Numbered from the stretch's first letter, positions 45,246 to 57,078 are shown. The stretch: DNA of 64,000 nucleotides from Antilocapra americana (GCA_007570785.1 ML662442.1:59479785-59543784); one strand, 5' to 3'. Notes: generated by a model from the sequence alone, not told the origin. Program-made: numbers and translations.

Positions 45246-45805
45246 TAAATCAAAAAGCTCTGCTCAACCTGCTGGGCACACGCAGACCCCTTGGCCAACA
45301 ATACCAACTTTCAGATATTAGACTCATGCTGTCTTATACCAATCCAGCTCAGGTGAGCTCTCAGATGACTGTAGCTGTGTGAGTGACTTCAGCCAAGACC
45401 AGCAGATGAAACTTCTAGCTGAATCTAGGCCAAATGTAGACTCACAGAATTGTGGGCAAATAAAGTGATTGCTGTTTTAAGACACTAACTATTAGGGTTT
45501 GGTGCACTAATGATTTTGTTTTTTCCTATGTAAACATCAAAGTCTTATTCTGGAGTCAAACCAGAGTCTTATGATTTTGCCTTCTCAATGCTTTGCCACT
45601 ACCCGTGGGCTGAATAGATGGCAGCTGCTCATTGAGTCTCACTCTCATGTGTATTATTTGCATTTGGACTGAAAGGAGCTCTGTTCTCCAGGATGGAACT
45701 ACTCTAAGACTCTTCAGGAACAGGAATAACAGTCCATCACACACAGCCGATTTGAACTGTGTCCTAAACAGAGGCATACAGACTGAGAGCTGAGGGACTG
45801 GGAAT
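45246..45805. other. Unassigned DNA
   Basis: No recognised repeat or coding signal. Confidence 0.35.
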
Positions 45806-45809
45806 TATT

Positions 45810-45930
45810 CAGCATCGCACCCCCATTTTGCATTCAGGCCAGAGAGATGAAATGACTTGCTGGAGTTCTCACAGCTCATTAATGGCATAGTCAGGACAAA
45901 GAAGATAATCTCCTGACTACTAATCTAAAA
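45810..45930 (-). repeat. MIR SINE
   Basis: Antisense MIR core: 'gagatgaaatgacttgctgg', 'gttctcacagctcattaatg'. Degraded. Confidence 0.55.
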
Positions 45931-46024
45931 TGCTTTGAACGTCTGAGTTGAACATACAAATTTGAACATTTCTGCGTGAATTGCTTTTTGAGCAAGAGGA
46001 GAAGCTAATCACTTCAAGATATGA

Positions 46025-46405
46025 TTTTGAAGTCACGGAAAGGCCTTCAAAGATAAAAATGCCTCTGGAACACAGCTGCTAATAACCCAGAAGAAAAGGT
46101 GCCTAACTTCAGTTTTCCTCTGGCTCCAAAGAGCAAACTCCCTTTCTAATCACGAAGGCAAAGTAAGCGTAACAATTTCATCTTGAAAAATGAATATAAT
46201 GGGTTGCATCTACTTAGGTAAACAAAAAAGTGCGATTTTCTTCTGTCTTTGCAACCTCTAGCAATTTGCCTGTGATGAGTATTATACTCTTGTTTAATGA
46301 TTATTAAAAATTTTTTTTCTTTCTTTCCTATCTCTGTGGAGAGATTTTCTGGGTTGGGAGAAGATTTTGTTTTAAAGGATATTTCCCAACAACTTATAAC
46401 TCCCT
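46025..46405 (+). repeat. Old LTR-like repeat, copy B
   Basis: Homologue of 37790-38165: 'cctaacttcagttttcctct', 'cttctgtctttgcaacctct', 'caatttgcctgtgatgagta', 'agagattttctgggttggga', 'tatttcccaacaactt'. Family not named. Confidence 0.5.
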
Positions 46406-46514
46406 TCTTTTCCTCCCTGCCCCTCTCTCTCCCTTCCTACCCTCCTTCCTTCCTTCCACCTTGGCTTTGTGTAGCCTACTCATTTCCATTTTTTGGGAGT
46501 GTATTCTTTGGTAG

Positions 46515-47590
46515 TCTTTTCCAGTGAGGTCTCTGGAAAGTTATCTCCTTGTCTTTGTATGTTTGAAAAATGGTTTTATTTCCTCTAAATTCCTAGAGTA
46601 GAACTAAGCCAGATATAGAATTATAGACTGACAATTATTTTCCTTTATCTTTTAAAAAATTAATTATTTATTTGGCTGTATCAGGTCTTAATTGTGGCAC
46701 ATGGGATCTTGGTAGTGGTGTGTGGGCTTCTCTAGCTTCATGAGGGCTTAGTTATGGCACATGGGTTTAGTTGCCCCTCAGTGTGTGGGATCTTAGTTCC
46801 TCCATCAAGGATTGAACCTGTGTCCCCTGCATTGAAAGATGGATTCTTAACCACTGGACCACCAGAGAAGTCTCTTCCTTTATCATTCTTAAGATATTCA
46901 GTCATTGTCTCAAGCATATATGATTGCTAATGAGAAGCATTCTGTCTTATTGTTGCTCCTTTTCAGGCAACCTATCTTTTCTCTTCGGGAGCTTCCAAGA
47001 TTTTCTGTTTAATCTTGGTGGTTTGGCAGTAAATAGACCTTTGTTTTTATTTATTTTGTTCGGTTTTGTGTATTTTTTATCTGACATCTCATACCTTTTC
47101 TTAAATCTGGAAAACTCTCCACTGTTTTCTCAAATGTTTCTCTTTTCAAGTCTTTTAGTCCTTTATTCTAGAGCATCTATTAAACATAGATTAGATCTTT
47201 TCATTCTACCTGCCATAGTCCTAACTTCTGTTTCTTATTTTTCACTTCTTTTTCTGTATTTACTCTTTTCTTGGTGATTTCCCCAGATCCATATTCCAAT
47301 TTATGAATTATTTCCTCATCTGAGTCTAGTCTATTATTTAACAAGTTTAATGAGTCTTTCTATTTTGTCTACTGTATCTTTCACACTTAGAAGCTTCTAG
47401 TTGGTTCATTTTCAAGTCAGCCTGTTCTTGTTTATTCTGTTCCTTTAAAACGTTATACTTACATTTTCTATTCTCTCTTTGTAAATAAGTATACAATAAT
47501 GATACTTGTTATTAATTCTTCTATTTTGGAGTCTTTGGACATTCTCTTTTTGCTTTGTATTTCCTCATGCATCTGTTAATTTATGTGTAT
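46515..47590 (-). mobile_element. L1M ORF2-end/3' UTR, split by CHR
   Basis: Antisense old L1: 'gccagatatagaattataga' before the CHR; after it 'gagaagcattctgtcttatt', 'cttccaagattttctgttta' and 'agatccatattccaatttat'. About 840 bp of L1 sequence, no open frame. Confidence 0.6.
46641..46884 (-). mobile_element. CHR SINE with 9-bp TSD
   Basis: Antisense CHR: 'ggctgtatcaggtcttaatt', head 'ggaccaccagagaagtct'. Exact TSD 'tcctttatc' at 46641-46649 and 46876-46884. Confidence 0.88.
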
Positions 47591-47687
47591 AAATTCATCT
47601 TCTGGAAGAGTTATCTTTAGAGAGAATTTTGTCCATGCCCTGGGTTAGAGAGTCCTCTTGATGACAAGGTTCACCATTGTTCTTGCT

Positions 47688-47974
47688 CAAGTCGTACTGT
47701 GGAGAAGGTAATGGTGACCCACTCCAGTATTCTTGCCTGGAAAATCCCATGGACAGAGGAGCCTGGTCGGCTATAGTCCACAGGGTCTTGAGTCGGGCAC
47801 GACTAAGCAACTTCATTTTCACTTTTCACTTTCATACATTGGAGAAGGAAATGGCAACCCACTCCAGTGTTCTTGCCTGGAGAATCCCAGGGACGGGGGA
47901 ACCTGGTGGGCTGCCGTCTATGGGGTCACACAGAGTTGGACACGACTAAAGCAACTTAGCAGCAAGTCCTACTG
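47688..47974 (+). mobile_element. BOV-A2 dimeric SINE with TSD
   Basis: Two Bov-A monomers in tandem, each starting 'ggagaaggaaatggcaaccc' or a close variant. They are joined by the linker 'ttttcactttcatacattgg', diagnostic of BOV-A2. TSD 'caagtcgtactg' (47688-47699) and 'caagtcctactg' (47963-47974), one mismatch. Confidence 0.93.
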
Positions 47975-48497
47975 AGTCTACTGCTTCCAAACTAACTTTG
48001 ACATTAGGTTCTGAGCTCCAGATTACCATACTGCTCTGGTAATGGAAAGGTGATTGGTCCTGTACTGGTGTAGACTCGACATTCAGAATCTCTGTATGTA
48101 AGAGTGGCTGTTGAAATCTCTGTCTCTGAGAGCCTGAGGAAGTCAGCTCACTTCTTCCTGTAATCCTGGTCATGTTGGAGGAGGAGATTTTCAGGAAATG
48201 TTTTTGAGCTTGTCATCTCTCTTGGAAAATCAGTGGTAAGAGAATGCCCATCCTATTCTTTGACATATGTGAGGCCTGTGATTTAATTCCTTTCTCACAA
48301 AGGTATGAGCTTGCTATTGCTTAAGATATGTATCAGGTCTAGTTTCTTCCAAGGACTGTGTGGTTTTAAAAAACTGCATACTTTAATAATTATGTATTCC
48401 CTCTTCATTTCTGGCATATGAAGATGTCCTTTTCTGTTGAGCTCAGCTGTGACTTTAACATGAAAAAATAATATATATATTATGTAATATTATATAT
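47975..48497. other. Unassigned DNA
   Basis: Possibly the eroded continuation of the L1M to the left. AT-rich at 48466-48500. Confidence 0.35.
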
Positions 48498-48966
48498 ATT
48501 TTAAATTGGGGTACAGTTATTTTTAAAATGTTGTGTTGATTTCTGCTGTACAACAAAGTGAATCAACTATATGTATATATATATATATTCCCTCCTTGTT
48601 GGACCTCCCTCTCCCCACCTGTTCCACCCATTTATGTCACCACGGAGCACCAAGCTGAGCTCCCTGTGCTATGCAGCAGGTTACCACTAGCTGTTTTACA
48701 TATGGCGGTGCACATGCGTCAGTGTCCCCCGCCCCCACCTCCCATCCTCCCATCCATTCTCTGTGTCTGTGCTTCTATTCCTCTCCTGGATACAGGTTCA
48801 TGTGTACCATTTTTCTAGATTCCACAGATGTGTTAATATACCATATTTGTTTTTCTCTTTTTGATTTACTTCACTCTGTATAATAGGCTCTAGGTTCATC
48901 CACCTCATTAGAACTGACTCAAATGTTTTCCTTTTTATGGCTGAGTAGTATATTCCATTATGTGTA

Positions 48967-48999
<33 letters not shown>

Positions 49000-49080
49000 G
49001 TATGTATAGCTTCTTTATCCATTCATCTGCTGATGGACATTTAGCTTGCCTCCATGTCCTGGATATTATAATATATGTTT
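48498..49080 (-). mobile_element. L1 3' UTR with nested microsatellite
   Basis: Antisense ruminant L1: 'tgttgatttctgctgtacaa', 'ttttctagattccacagatg', 'acttcactctgtataatagg', 'catctgctgatggacattta'. A (TG)n(TA)n microsatellite at about 48961-49000 interrupts it. Confidence 0.88.
48961..49000 (+). repeat. (TG)n(TA)n microsatellite
   Basis: Nine or more TG units then TA units inside an L1. Likely polymorphic. Confidence 0.85.
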
Positions 49081-49631
49081 TATTTCATTTATATTTTGAA
49101 TGACTCTGGAGATTCCTGCATCTAATCAACTGACATCTTGAAGGAAGTGCCTCAGGACCATAATTTAGATTGTTCATATTCCCTGAAATGCTGTTCTTGT
49201 CCCTTCCAATCCACCCCATCCCACAGTTATTTCCTCTTCCCCTTTTGATTTCAGTTCAAACATTGCCAAGCTCCATGAGATCAGGGACATGAAACAACCT
49301 GTTCTAGTTTATCATAATCCTACTTGCCTCCACTTATAATTCCTAGGAAAAGAAATATTACAAAAGTCAAAGGCTAAGATAAATAAAGAAAACTCAGTGT
49401 TAGTAAATCCAAGTCCGCATGTGGAATTACAGTTAAGGCTTTGATGACTATGGAAGATATTGCGACATTATGTGTTTTTGTATGTATGTTGTGACATGTT
49501 AGTGTTAATGACACCGAATTATCAACATATTTTTATAAGTAGGTTTAATCGTAGTGCTTGAGAAAATCACACATGATTCAAATCTAACAGTCTTCAGCTA
49601 CCCCCCAAAATTGCACACTGGCTAACCTTTT
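49081..49631. other. Unassigned DNA
   Basis: No recognised feature. Confidence 0.35.
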
Positions 49632-49857
49632 GTTGCATGCATGCTAAGTTCCTTCGGTTGTGTCCAACTCTTTGTGACCCCATGGACTGTAGCCCACCAG
49701 CCGCCTCTGTCCATGGGATTCTCTAGGCAAGAATACTGGAGTGTGTTGCCATGCCTTTCTCCAGGGGATCTTCCCTTCCCAGGGATTAAACCTGTGTCAA
49801 TTATGTCTCCTGCGTTGGCAGGCAGCTTATTTACCACTAGCGCCACCTGGAAAGCCC
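49632..49857 (-). mobile_element. Bov-tA SINE
   Basis: Antisense: 'tgtgaccccatggactgtag', 'aggcaagaatactggagtgt', with an extra 'gtcaattat' insertion near 49797, and head 'agcgccacctggaaagcc'. Confidence 0.9.
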
Positions 49858-50689
49858 CACCTATTGTTGGTTGCAGCTAAAGGCCCTCTAGGAAATGTAA
49901 GAGCAAGGGCAAGAGGGACTAGTCCAGATCTAGCTCACAGAATAAAAACATTGACAAGCATAACAATATCCTCAGGAGGCTCCACAAACCTTTGAAAAAA
50001 TTAAGCTGCAGAATGAACAGGCCTAGGTGCAGCCCTGGTAGAATTCAGGAGTTGAACTTAGATGCAGAGCTGCACCGAAGCAGCTCTTGAGTTGAGGAAC
50101 ATGTTTTCAATGAGGTCATGAAAAGTTATTTTAGCTTTGCAGCAAGGAAAGACGTTACAGTGCCTCCTGGAGTCTACTTGAATAGCTTAATTATTTAATA
50201 CCATTGCTCCAGTTAAGCAGTTAGAGCTGAGGCAATTGTGTGACTCACTTCCCTGGGAATACCTCTTCACTGGTGGCTCCTCTCACCTCCTCTAACTGTA
50301 ATTTCTTTCAATAAGTGCGGGTGGAGCAGCTACTGGGGTCAGGGCATCTACTCAGTGCTAAGGATGGTGGGGGGCAGGGGCAGAGCTCGGTGCCAGTGGT
50401 CTAAGGCTTGTAAGGTGGTCTGGAGACAAGCCACAGGCCTAAGGAAAAAGGGAAGATACGCCATCTTCAGATGACAAGCCCATTGAGACAACCCTAGAGT
50501 GAAGCCCACGAGTGAAGCTGTGAGGCTGCCGAGTCGCGGTTGACAGCTGAATGAGTATTGTAGAGTGTGCACAGGGAGTGAGGGGACTTGTCTCCTCTGG
50601 GTCTTGTGAAGTCCTTCCCTTTTGCAATGAGCAACCCTTTTCTTTTCTAGGTTGTAGCACACTAATTTATGGCCTAATAGGGTATGTTT
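49858..50689. other. Unassigned DNA
   Basis: No recognised repeat or coding signal. Confidence 0.35.
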
Positions 50690-50795
50690 TCCATTCCTTT
50701 TAATTCTCTACTGAGAGATTAAAGGAGATGATGTGTGGAAGTGTGTGGCTCAATGCCTGGCACATAATAAATCCTTGATACATATTTGTCCCTGC
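50690..50795 (+). repeat. MIR SINE 3' part
   Basis: 'ctcaatgcctggcacataat' then 'aaatccttgatacat' matches the sense MIR end. Confidence 0.55.
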
Positions 50796-50999
50796 CTATG
50801 AAGCAGACTCCTTTCTTTACATTCTTTACAAAATGAGATCACTACAACTGGGTAGCGTGTAGCAAAGCTCTCCCTGGGTAGGTGAGTTGAATTGATAATT
50901 TTACTTCCGGTGATTGATAGTCTTTGTTTAAACACCTTTATAATGGGAAAATTTTAAGATGCTCTGGAGCCAAACTACTGAGTGTTTTTGAGATGAGGG

Positions 51000-51350
51000 G
51001 TATAGTCGTTTTGCAACATTGTGTTAGTCTTCGCTGTACAGCAGAGTGAATCATCTATGTGTAGACATGTATGGCCCTCTTAGACCTCCCCGCCTCAGCC
51101 TACCTCTCTAGATCATCACTGAGCTCCCTGTGCTATCCAGCAGGTTCCCATTAACTGTCCTTTTTACCCATGGTAGTGTATATATATCAATCCCAATCTC
51201 CCAGTTCATCCCCCCACCCATGTCTATGCATCCATTCTGTACATCTGCATCTCTATCTCTGCCCTGCAAATAGGTTCATCTGTACCATTTTTCTAGATTT
51301 CACATATATGCGTTAATATGCAATGTCTGTTTTTCTCTTTCTGCCTTAAC
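51000..51350 (-). mobile_element. L1 3' UTR
   Basis: Antisense: 'acattgtgttagtcttcgct', 'gagctccctgtgctatccag', 'caatcccaatctcccagttc', 'gcaaataggttcatctgtac', then 'cagatttcac'-like 5' limit near 51350. Confidence 0.85.
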
Positions 51351-51439
51351 CCTCCCTCCCTCCTATGACTTTGGGGAACCAATGTACTCTCCCATAGGAA
51401 ATGTAACATGGATACATTTCTGTTATTAACATGAACTGT

Positions 51440-51700
51440 ATTTCTATACTTGTTTCTCCAGTTTTCCCAGTAATGTTCCCTGTAGCTTTTTTTGGTCAAA
51501 TCAGAATTTGACAAATTATTTTGCATTGTATTTCCTTTAATCTAGCCTGTAGTTAATCCAGTTGATGTAATTTCCTTTAATATAAACAAATTCTCTGCTT
51601 ATTACTTTTTCTTCTTTCCTGACGTTGACATTTTTGAAAAGCCCTGACCAGGAGTTTTGTAGAATATCCCTCAATTTGATAGTGTATGAATGCGACTATT
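51440..51700. mobile_element. Possible ancient L1M remnant
   Basis: 'gttgacatttttgaaaagcc' and 'ttttgtagaatatccctcaa' resemble the same old L1M 3' section suspected at 11330-11700. Weak. Confidence 0.3.
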
Positions 51701-51734
51701 TGATTTTTTAACAGCTCTGAATTCTAAGACTTTC

Positions 51735-51975
51735 TTCCTTTATTGGGGCTTCCCAGGTGGCACAGCAGTAAAGAACCTACCTGCCAGTGACGGATACACA
51801 AGAGATGCGAGTTCAGTTCCTGAGTTGGGAAGATACCCTGGAAAAGGAAATGGCAACCCACTCCAGTACCATTGCCTGAAAAGTCCCATGGACAGAGGAG
51901 CCTGGTGGGCTATAGTTCATTGGGTCACACAGAGTCAGTCACAGCTGAGCATGCACTCATGCAGTTCCTTTACTG
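51735..51975 (+). mobile_element. Bov-tA SINE with TSD
   Basis: Sense, full length from 'gcttcccaggtggcacagca'. TSD 'ttcctttattg' (51735-51745) and 'ttcctttactg' (51965-51975), one mismatch. Confidence 0.92.
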
Positions 51976-52404
51976 AACCAAAATTTTGTGGTTATTTCTA
52001 CCCATTGATGCTAGTTTTAAAAGTAATCTGCATGGTTATTATTCGTGAAGGATGATGAGTGAATATTAATGAGCTTTCAGTCAAAAAATTCAGGGGTTTT
52101 ATATTTTGGAGGTTAATCCCTTGTCGATTGTTTATATTACTCAGCCATAAAAAGGAACAAAATAGTGCCGTTTGCAGCCGTGTGGATGGACCTAGAGGCG
52201 GTCATCAGAGTGAAGGAAGTCTGAAAGAGAAAAACAAGTACCGCATAATGTCATTTATATGTGAAATCCAGAATAATGGTATAGATGAACTTTCAAAATA
52301 GAAACAGAGACAGAAGTGTAGAGAACAAACTTACGGATACCAAAAGTGGATGTGGGGGTGTGATGACTTGGTAGATTGGGGTTGACATACACACTATATA
52401 GGTA

Positions 52405-52409
52405 TATAT

Positions 52410-52455
<46 letters not shown>
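52405..52455 (+). repeat. (TA)n(CA)n microsatellite
   Basis: TA units then about 16 uninterrupted CA units (52421-52452) inside an L1 3' UTR. A likely polymorphic marker. Confidence 0.88.
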
Positions 52456-52610
52456 CACAGATGTAACTCTATATAGAGAATGTTAATGAGAGATATATAT
52501 ATATAAAACTAATGAGAACGTACTGTATAGCACAAGGAATTCTACTCAGTGCTCTGTGGTGACCTAATTGGTAAGGAAATCCAAAAAAGAATGTGTATAT
52601 GAACACCTAT

Positions 52611-52828
52611 GGACTTCATGGTGTCTCAGTGGACAAAGAATCTGCCTGTCATGGAGGAGACACTGGTTCAATCCGCAGATCGGGAAGATCCCCTGGAGGA
52701 GGGCGTGGCAACCCACTCCAGTATTCTTGCCTGGAGAATTCCCAGGGACAGAGGAGCTTGGAGGGCTACAGTCGGTAGGATTGCAAAGAGTCGGACACGA
52801 CTGAAGTAACTGAGCATGCATGCCTGTA
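52611..52828 (+). mobile_element. Bov-tA SINE nested in L1
   Basis: Sense, full length: head 'ggacttcatggtgtctcagt', body 'gtggcaacccactccagtat', tail 'gactgaagtaactgagcatg'. Confidence 0.92.
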
Positions 52829-52900
52829 TATCTATACCTGATTCACTTTGCTGTAGAGCATAAACACAACATTGTAAAGTATATATTAAAAAAAAAATCC

Positions 52901-53749
52901 AAGGGTTGGATAATGGACTTTTGATGTCTGTAACTCAGGGACATGGTGCTCACCGGAGGGGAAGGACTCTGTACAGGTGTCCAGTCAAACAAGCTACCAT
53001 ATTAGAAGGTAGCAATTGCATTCACAATGGGAGGGGGAATGAAATCTTAAAAAAGATCATAGCACTTGGCATCTGATGTGCTTTTCTTCTAGTTGAGATA
53101 CACGTTGGTTTTACTTGGAGGAGGGAAGGGATATGTGTGCAGTTAAAGTGAGGTGAACAAAATTTGGAGTTCTAGCAACTACTAATTAGTGCCAGGAAGT
53201 TTTTACAAAATGGTTTTGACCTTATTTTTTTCTTAAAGAGAAAATTATACTCAAGTTTGGTCTTACTAGCGTCAAATTGCATGCTTTCAAATGCACATTT
53301 CTAGTTACAATAATTGTACATTTTTAGCAAGCAAGGAGCTTAATAATTCATACTAACAGGGATGTGTCTGAAGATCTGAAAGATTGATTAATTGTTCTTG
53401 ATAAAAATACAAATACCCTATAGTCTTGCTGTGACCCTCAGGAGCTATGAGTGAATCAAGTAAGCACACAGTTACCAAAGGCTCAGAGCAAAGCCCTCAG
53501 AGAATTTAAACTAAAAGTCTAAAAAAATAAGGTTTAACCACCTAGGATGAAATGAAAGACAAATGAAAGCAAAAGCTCTCCATGCCTGCTGATTAGAAAA
53601 AGAAAACACACAGAATCTGAGTGATTTCCAGGTGACTCATAAAGACCACGGTTGTTAAGAGGAGCAGAGGAGTAGGGGGTAATGTGGAAGCCCTCTCTGC
53701 CTTTGACTCTAAGTTTCTTTGACCTCTTTCCATATCTATTAAAATAGGA
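52901..53749. other. Unassigned DNA
   Basis: No recognised repeat or coding signal. Confidence 0.35.
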
Positions 53750-54535
53750 GCATAGCATATGATCCAATGGTTGTACTCCTTGGTATTTACCCAAATGAGT
53801 TGAAGACTTAAAGTCTATGCAAAAACTTACACACAGTACTTCCCTGATGGCTCAGGGGTAAAGAATCTGCCTGCCAATGCAGGAGACGCAGTTTCAATCC
53901 TTGGTCCAGGAAAAATCCCACATGACGTGGAGCAACTAAGTCCACGTGCCCCAACTATTGAGCCTGTGCTGCTCTAGAACCTGGGGGGTGCAGCTCCTGA
54001 GCCCACGTGCCACAACTGCTGAAGCCCACGGCCCTGTGCCCCACACTAAGAAAAGCCACCATAACGAGAAGGCCATGCACCTCAACTAGAGAAAAACCTG
54101 CGCAGCAGCGAAGACCCAGAACAGACAAAAACAAAACCAACAAACCCTTCCACCAAAACAAAAGGCACTTATACATAGATGTTTATAGCAGCTTCATTCA
54201 TAATTGCCAAGTCTTGGGAGCAATCAAGATGTCCCTCAGTAGGTGGATAAATAAGCAAACTGTGGTATACCCAACCAATGGGAATATTATTCAGTGATAA
54301 AAAGAAATGTGCTATCTGGCCAGGGGAAGACATAGAGGACTCTTAAGTGGATGTTAATAGGTGAAAGAAGCCAGTATTAAAAGGCTGTATAGTGTATGAT
54401 TCAAACTATATGGCAGTTTTCAAAAAGGCAGAATAGAGAGACAGTAAAAAGATTGGTGGCTATCAGAGTGTGAGAGACCAGGATTGGTATTAATTAATAG
54501 GCAGAGTGCAGGATTTTTAGGGTAGTGAAACTAAT
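53750..54535 (+). mobile_element. L1M ORF2 3' part (sense), split by CHR
   Basis: 'gatccaatggttgtactcct' and 'atttacccaaatgagttgaa' before the CHR; 'gtttatagcagcttcattca', 'gaatattattcagtgataaa' and 'agagacagtaaaaagattgg' after it. Old, no open frame. Confidence 0.7.
53825..54178 (+). mobile_element. CHR SINE (long form) with TSD
   Basis: Sense CHR from 'cttccctgatggctcagggg' through 'gtggagcaactaagtccacg' and 'gcacctcaactagagaaaaa' to an A/C-rich tail. TSD 'acttacacacag' (53825-53836) and 'acttatacatag' (54167-54178), two transitions. Nested in L1M. Confidence 0.88.
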
Positions 54536-55535
54536 TGAAACTAATATCTGTTGGGCTGACTTCCAGGTTTTCAATTATAAGGTACATACTGAAATCTCTT
54601 TGAAAACTCAGCTACAGGGATAGCAGACCCATGTTACCTGAAACGAACCATATCTTTAGTCTGTGTTTGATAGTCTTCCGATCAGGCTCTGATGTGGATG
54701 GGGAAGATCAATCTGACCAGTCCAGGAGTTCTGGTTTCCTGCATCAGAGCCCATTTCATCAGAGTGAATGCTTTGGGGAGGAGTTCCCCTACCTCTTTCC
54801 TGTTTTTCTCTAGTCTCTTCTCATTTTTCTGGCTCTTATACAGATTCTTCAGGCCATTAAGCAAGGTTCATCTCTTTCACTTCCAAATTCCAGCAGTACA
54901 TTTTTCTGTTGCCTCCAGCCATTTAAAAGTTAGAGCTAAGTTCTATGAAGATTCCTGTGGGAACCCACTCTCATCAGTCAATGACAGTTTGAGACTTGAC
55001 GTTTGAGTATCTGTTTACACTGTGGTGTGGACTCTGCCCAAAGTTCTAAGCTCAAAGGGCAGAAATCCCAGAATCCCAGAAATCATGGTACCTAAGACTT
55101 CATGGCTCTAAATATTTTATGTTATAGATAAGATAAAGAATTTGAAACTTACAGTTGTTAAAATAACACAGATAAGATTTGAAAAAGGAAAGCAGTTTCC
55201 AAAAAATGATACAGTTTTCATTGGCATATTTTTTGTATTAATAGCTCAAAATTAAAACACAGTTGAGTCTCGTGAGAAAATATCCATAGCCAACAGTTGT
55301 TTTCCAGGAAAATTAAACTTTGGGAATTAGAAAGCTTTGTAATGTATTTTCTGGGACTTTAGGAGTCAGATGGAAAATCCTAAAGAAGTCTTGCAGAAGT
55401 TGCTAAGTGATTTGTGTTGGTTTACAGGACGTGACCATGGCTTCTTCAAGCTTGAGTCTGGGCAGAATGGTCAAGGAGCAGGTAACAGTCACAGGAGCGT
55501 CAGAACTCCCATAAGCCTCAAGTCCTGGGAATCAG
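54536..55535. other. Unassigned DNA
   Basis: About 1 kb without a recognised repeat or coding signal. Confidence 0.35.
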
Positions 55536-55539
55536 TCGC

Positions 55540-55830
55540 CTCATGTGGTCAGTGGCTGCCACACTGGACAGTGGAGATGAAGAACATTCTCATTATCATA
55601 GAGAGTTTTACTGGGTGGCATTGCTTTATAGGAGGGGTTGGCAAATGTTTCCAATAAAAGACCTGGCAGTATCTTAGGCTTTGCAGGTTAAGAGACCAAA
55701 TGGAACAGACTGTGTCTCTGTGGCAGTGACTCAATGCTCAGAAGCAGCCGCAAATGATGTGTCAACAGGTGGGTGTTGCTGTGTTCCATTAAGACGCATG
55801 GCGCAAATCAGCTCTGGGCCTCTTTGCTGA
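55540..55830 (+). mobile_element. Ancient DNA-transposon-like remnants (MER type)
   Basis: 'ctgccacactggacagtgga', 'gaggggttggcaaatgtttc', 'cttaggctttgcaggttaag' and 'gttgctgtgttccattaaga' follow widespread old mammalian MER repeats. Two adjoining elements are possible. The hAT-MITE class is my best guess. Confidence 0.45.
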
Positions 55831-56865
55831 GCCCAGAGCTGGGGAGTTGGCTTCTGCAGTGCTTGTGGTGTCAGCATAAACCATCCTGATCTGTCTAATG
55901 CTTCCGTCTCCCCTGGGTGGTCAACAGAATGTACGTTTGACATCATTCCAGCAGTTTCACAGAAACGTCATCTACATGCACTAAAAACAAATGTAAAGAA
56001 TTAGAGCTTAAAGTTTCTTTTGGGGGGGGGGGGGGATTAAAAATACCCCTGCTTCAGCCCAATTCTATCATTTTATTACTGTGTAAATTCTTCATCTCTG
56101 GTTCTTTCCTCAAGCCTTAACATCATCTTCATGATGAGCCAAGCGTCCAGTTGAACATGAAGAGATCTTACACCTGGCACAAGGGATCATTAGTGTAATG
56201 ATCCGATTTAGACTAACCCGGATTCTTGGTGAGTGCTGTACTCTGTGCAGGGCTGCTAACAGACCTCCCAGAGTGCTGAACTGGAAGTCAGAGAGGGTAA
56301 ACACTAACTAGCGTTGTGACCTTGGGCAGAAATTCACTCGATCAAGTTTGTGTTTTCTGATTTTTTACCTTCTAGCACTTAAAATCTCTGTCAGAGGCCT
56401 CCTGTAACGATCCAACTGTCCAAAGCCTCTCCCCCGCATCTGTCCTCTTTTTACTGGATGATGTCACCCTCTTCTGGACGCCTTCTGTATCTGCACCGTG
56501 ACTTCTTTCCAGTGCACCGTTTGCCTTGTTGCCGCGTGCTCAGGCCGAACTCTTGTATTCTCATGTCATGAGCTGCAGTATTTCATTCATGGTTAATAAG
56601 ACACAAGCGAAGAGACAGAATTTAAATAGTTCCTTCACCTGTTATATTACTATAATAAAAAAGCTAAACTATAGTCTAGAATTACAGTTTACAGAAGACC
56701 TTAGACAGCCTTCCAAAAATCTCCAACAAATACCATATACTGCTTTCAAATAAATATTTACACTGTGAGAAAATTTTTTTAAAAACGGCATAAACAGCAC
56801 ATGTCAACTTCAGGGTGGAGGTTGCTCCTGGGGAGGGAGAGAGGTGAGTGGTATTTTGAAGAGGC
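55831..56865. other. Unassigned DNA with a G14 run
   Basis: A run of 14 G at 56022-56035. 'gttgtgaccttgggcagaaa' at about 56313 may be a scrap of MIR. Otherwise nothing recognised. Confidence 0.4.
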
Positions 56866-57078
56866 GCACGTGCTGTCTCTTCAGTCATGTCCAACTCTGT
56901 GCAACCCTCTCTGTGCATGGTAGCCCACCAGGGCTCCCCTGTCCAGGGGATTCTCCAGGCAAGAATACAGGAGTGGGTTGCCATGCCCCCTTTCAAGGAA
57001 TCTTCCCGACCCAGGGATTAAGCCTACATCTCCTGTGTCTCCTGCAGGTGAATTCTTTACCCACTGAACCACTGGGGA
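56866..57078 (-). mobile_element. Bov-tA SINE
   Basis: Antisense: 'tctcttcagtcatgtccaac', 'aggcaagaatacaggagtgg', head 'actgaaccactggggac'. An extra 'tgtctcctg' unit near 57039. Confidence 0.88.

Larger units (their letters stand above)
52125..52900 (+). mobile_element. L1 3' end (sense), with microsatellite and nested Bov-tA
   Basis: Sense ruminant L1 from the last ORF2 codons ('actcagccataaaaaggaac', 'gtggatggacctagaggcgg') into the 3' UTR ('aacgtactgtatagcacaag'). It resumes after the SINE with 'cctgattcactttgctgtag' and ends at A9 near 52890. Confidence 0.88.

Noticed and set aside
37790..46405. The two LTR-like copies as the ends of a single provirus
   Set aside because: The 8 kb between them consists of unrelated repeats and unassigned DNA with no gag, pol or env similarity. 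They diverge too much by eye for a recent pair.
52421..52452. Regular repeats as a CRISPR-like array
   Set aside because: It is a dinucleotide microsatellite. No repeat-spacer structure exists anywhere in this vertebrate sequence.
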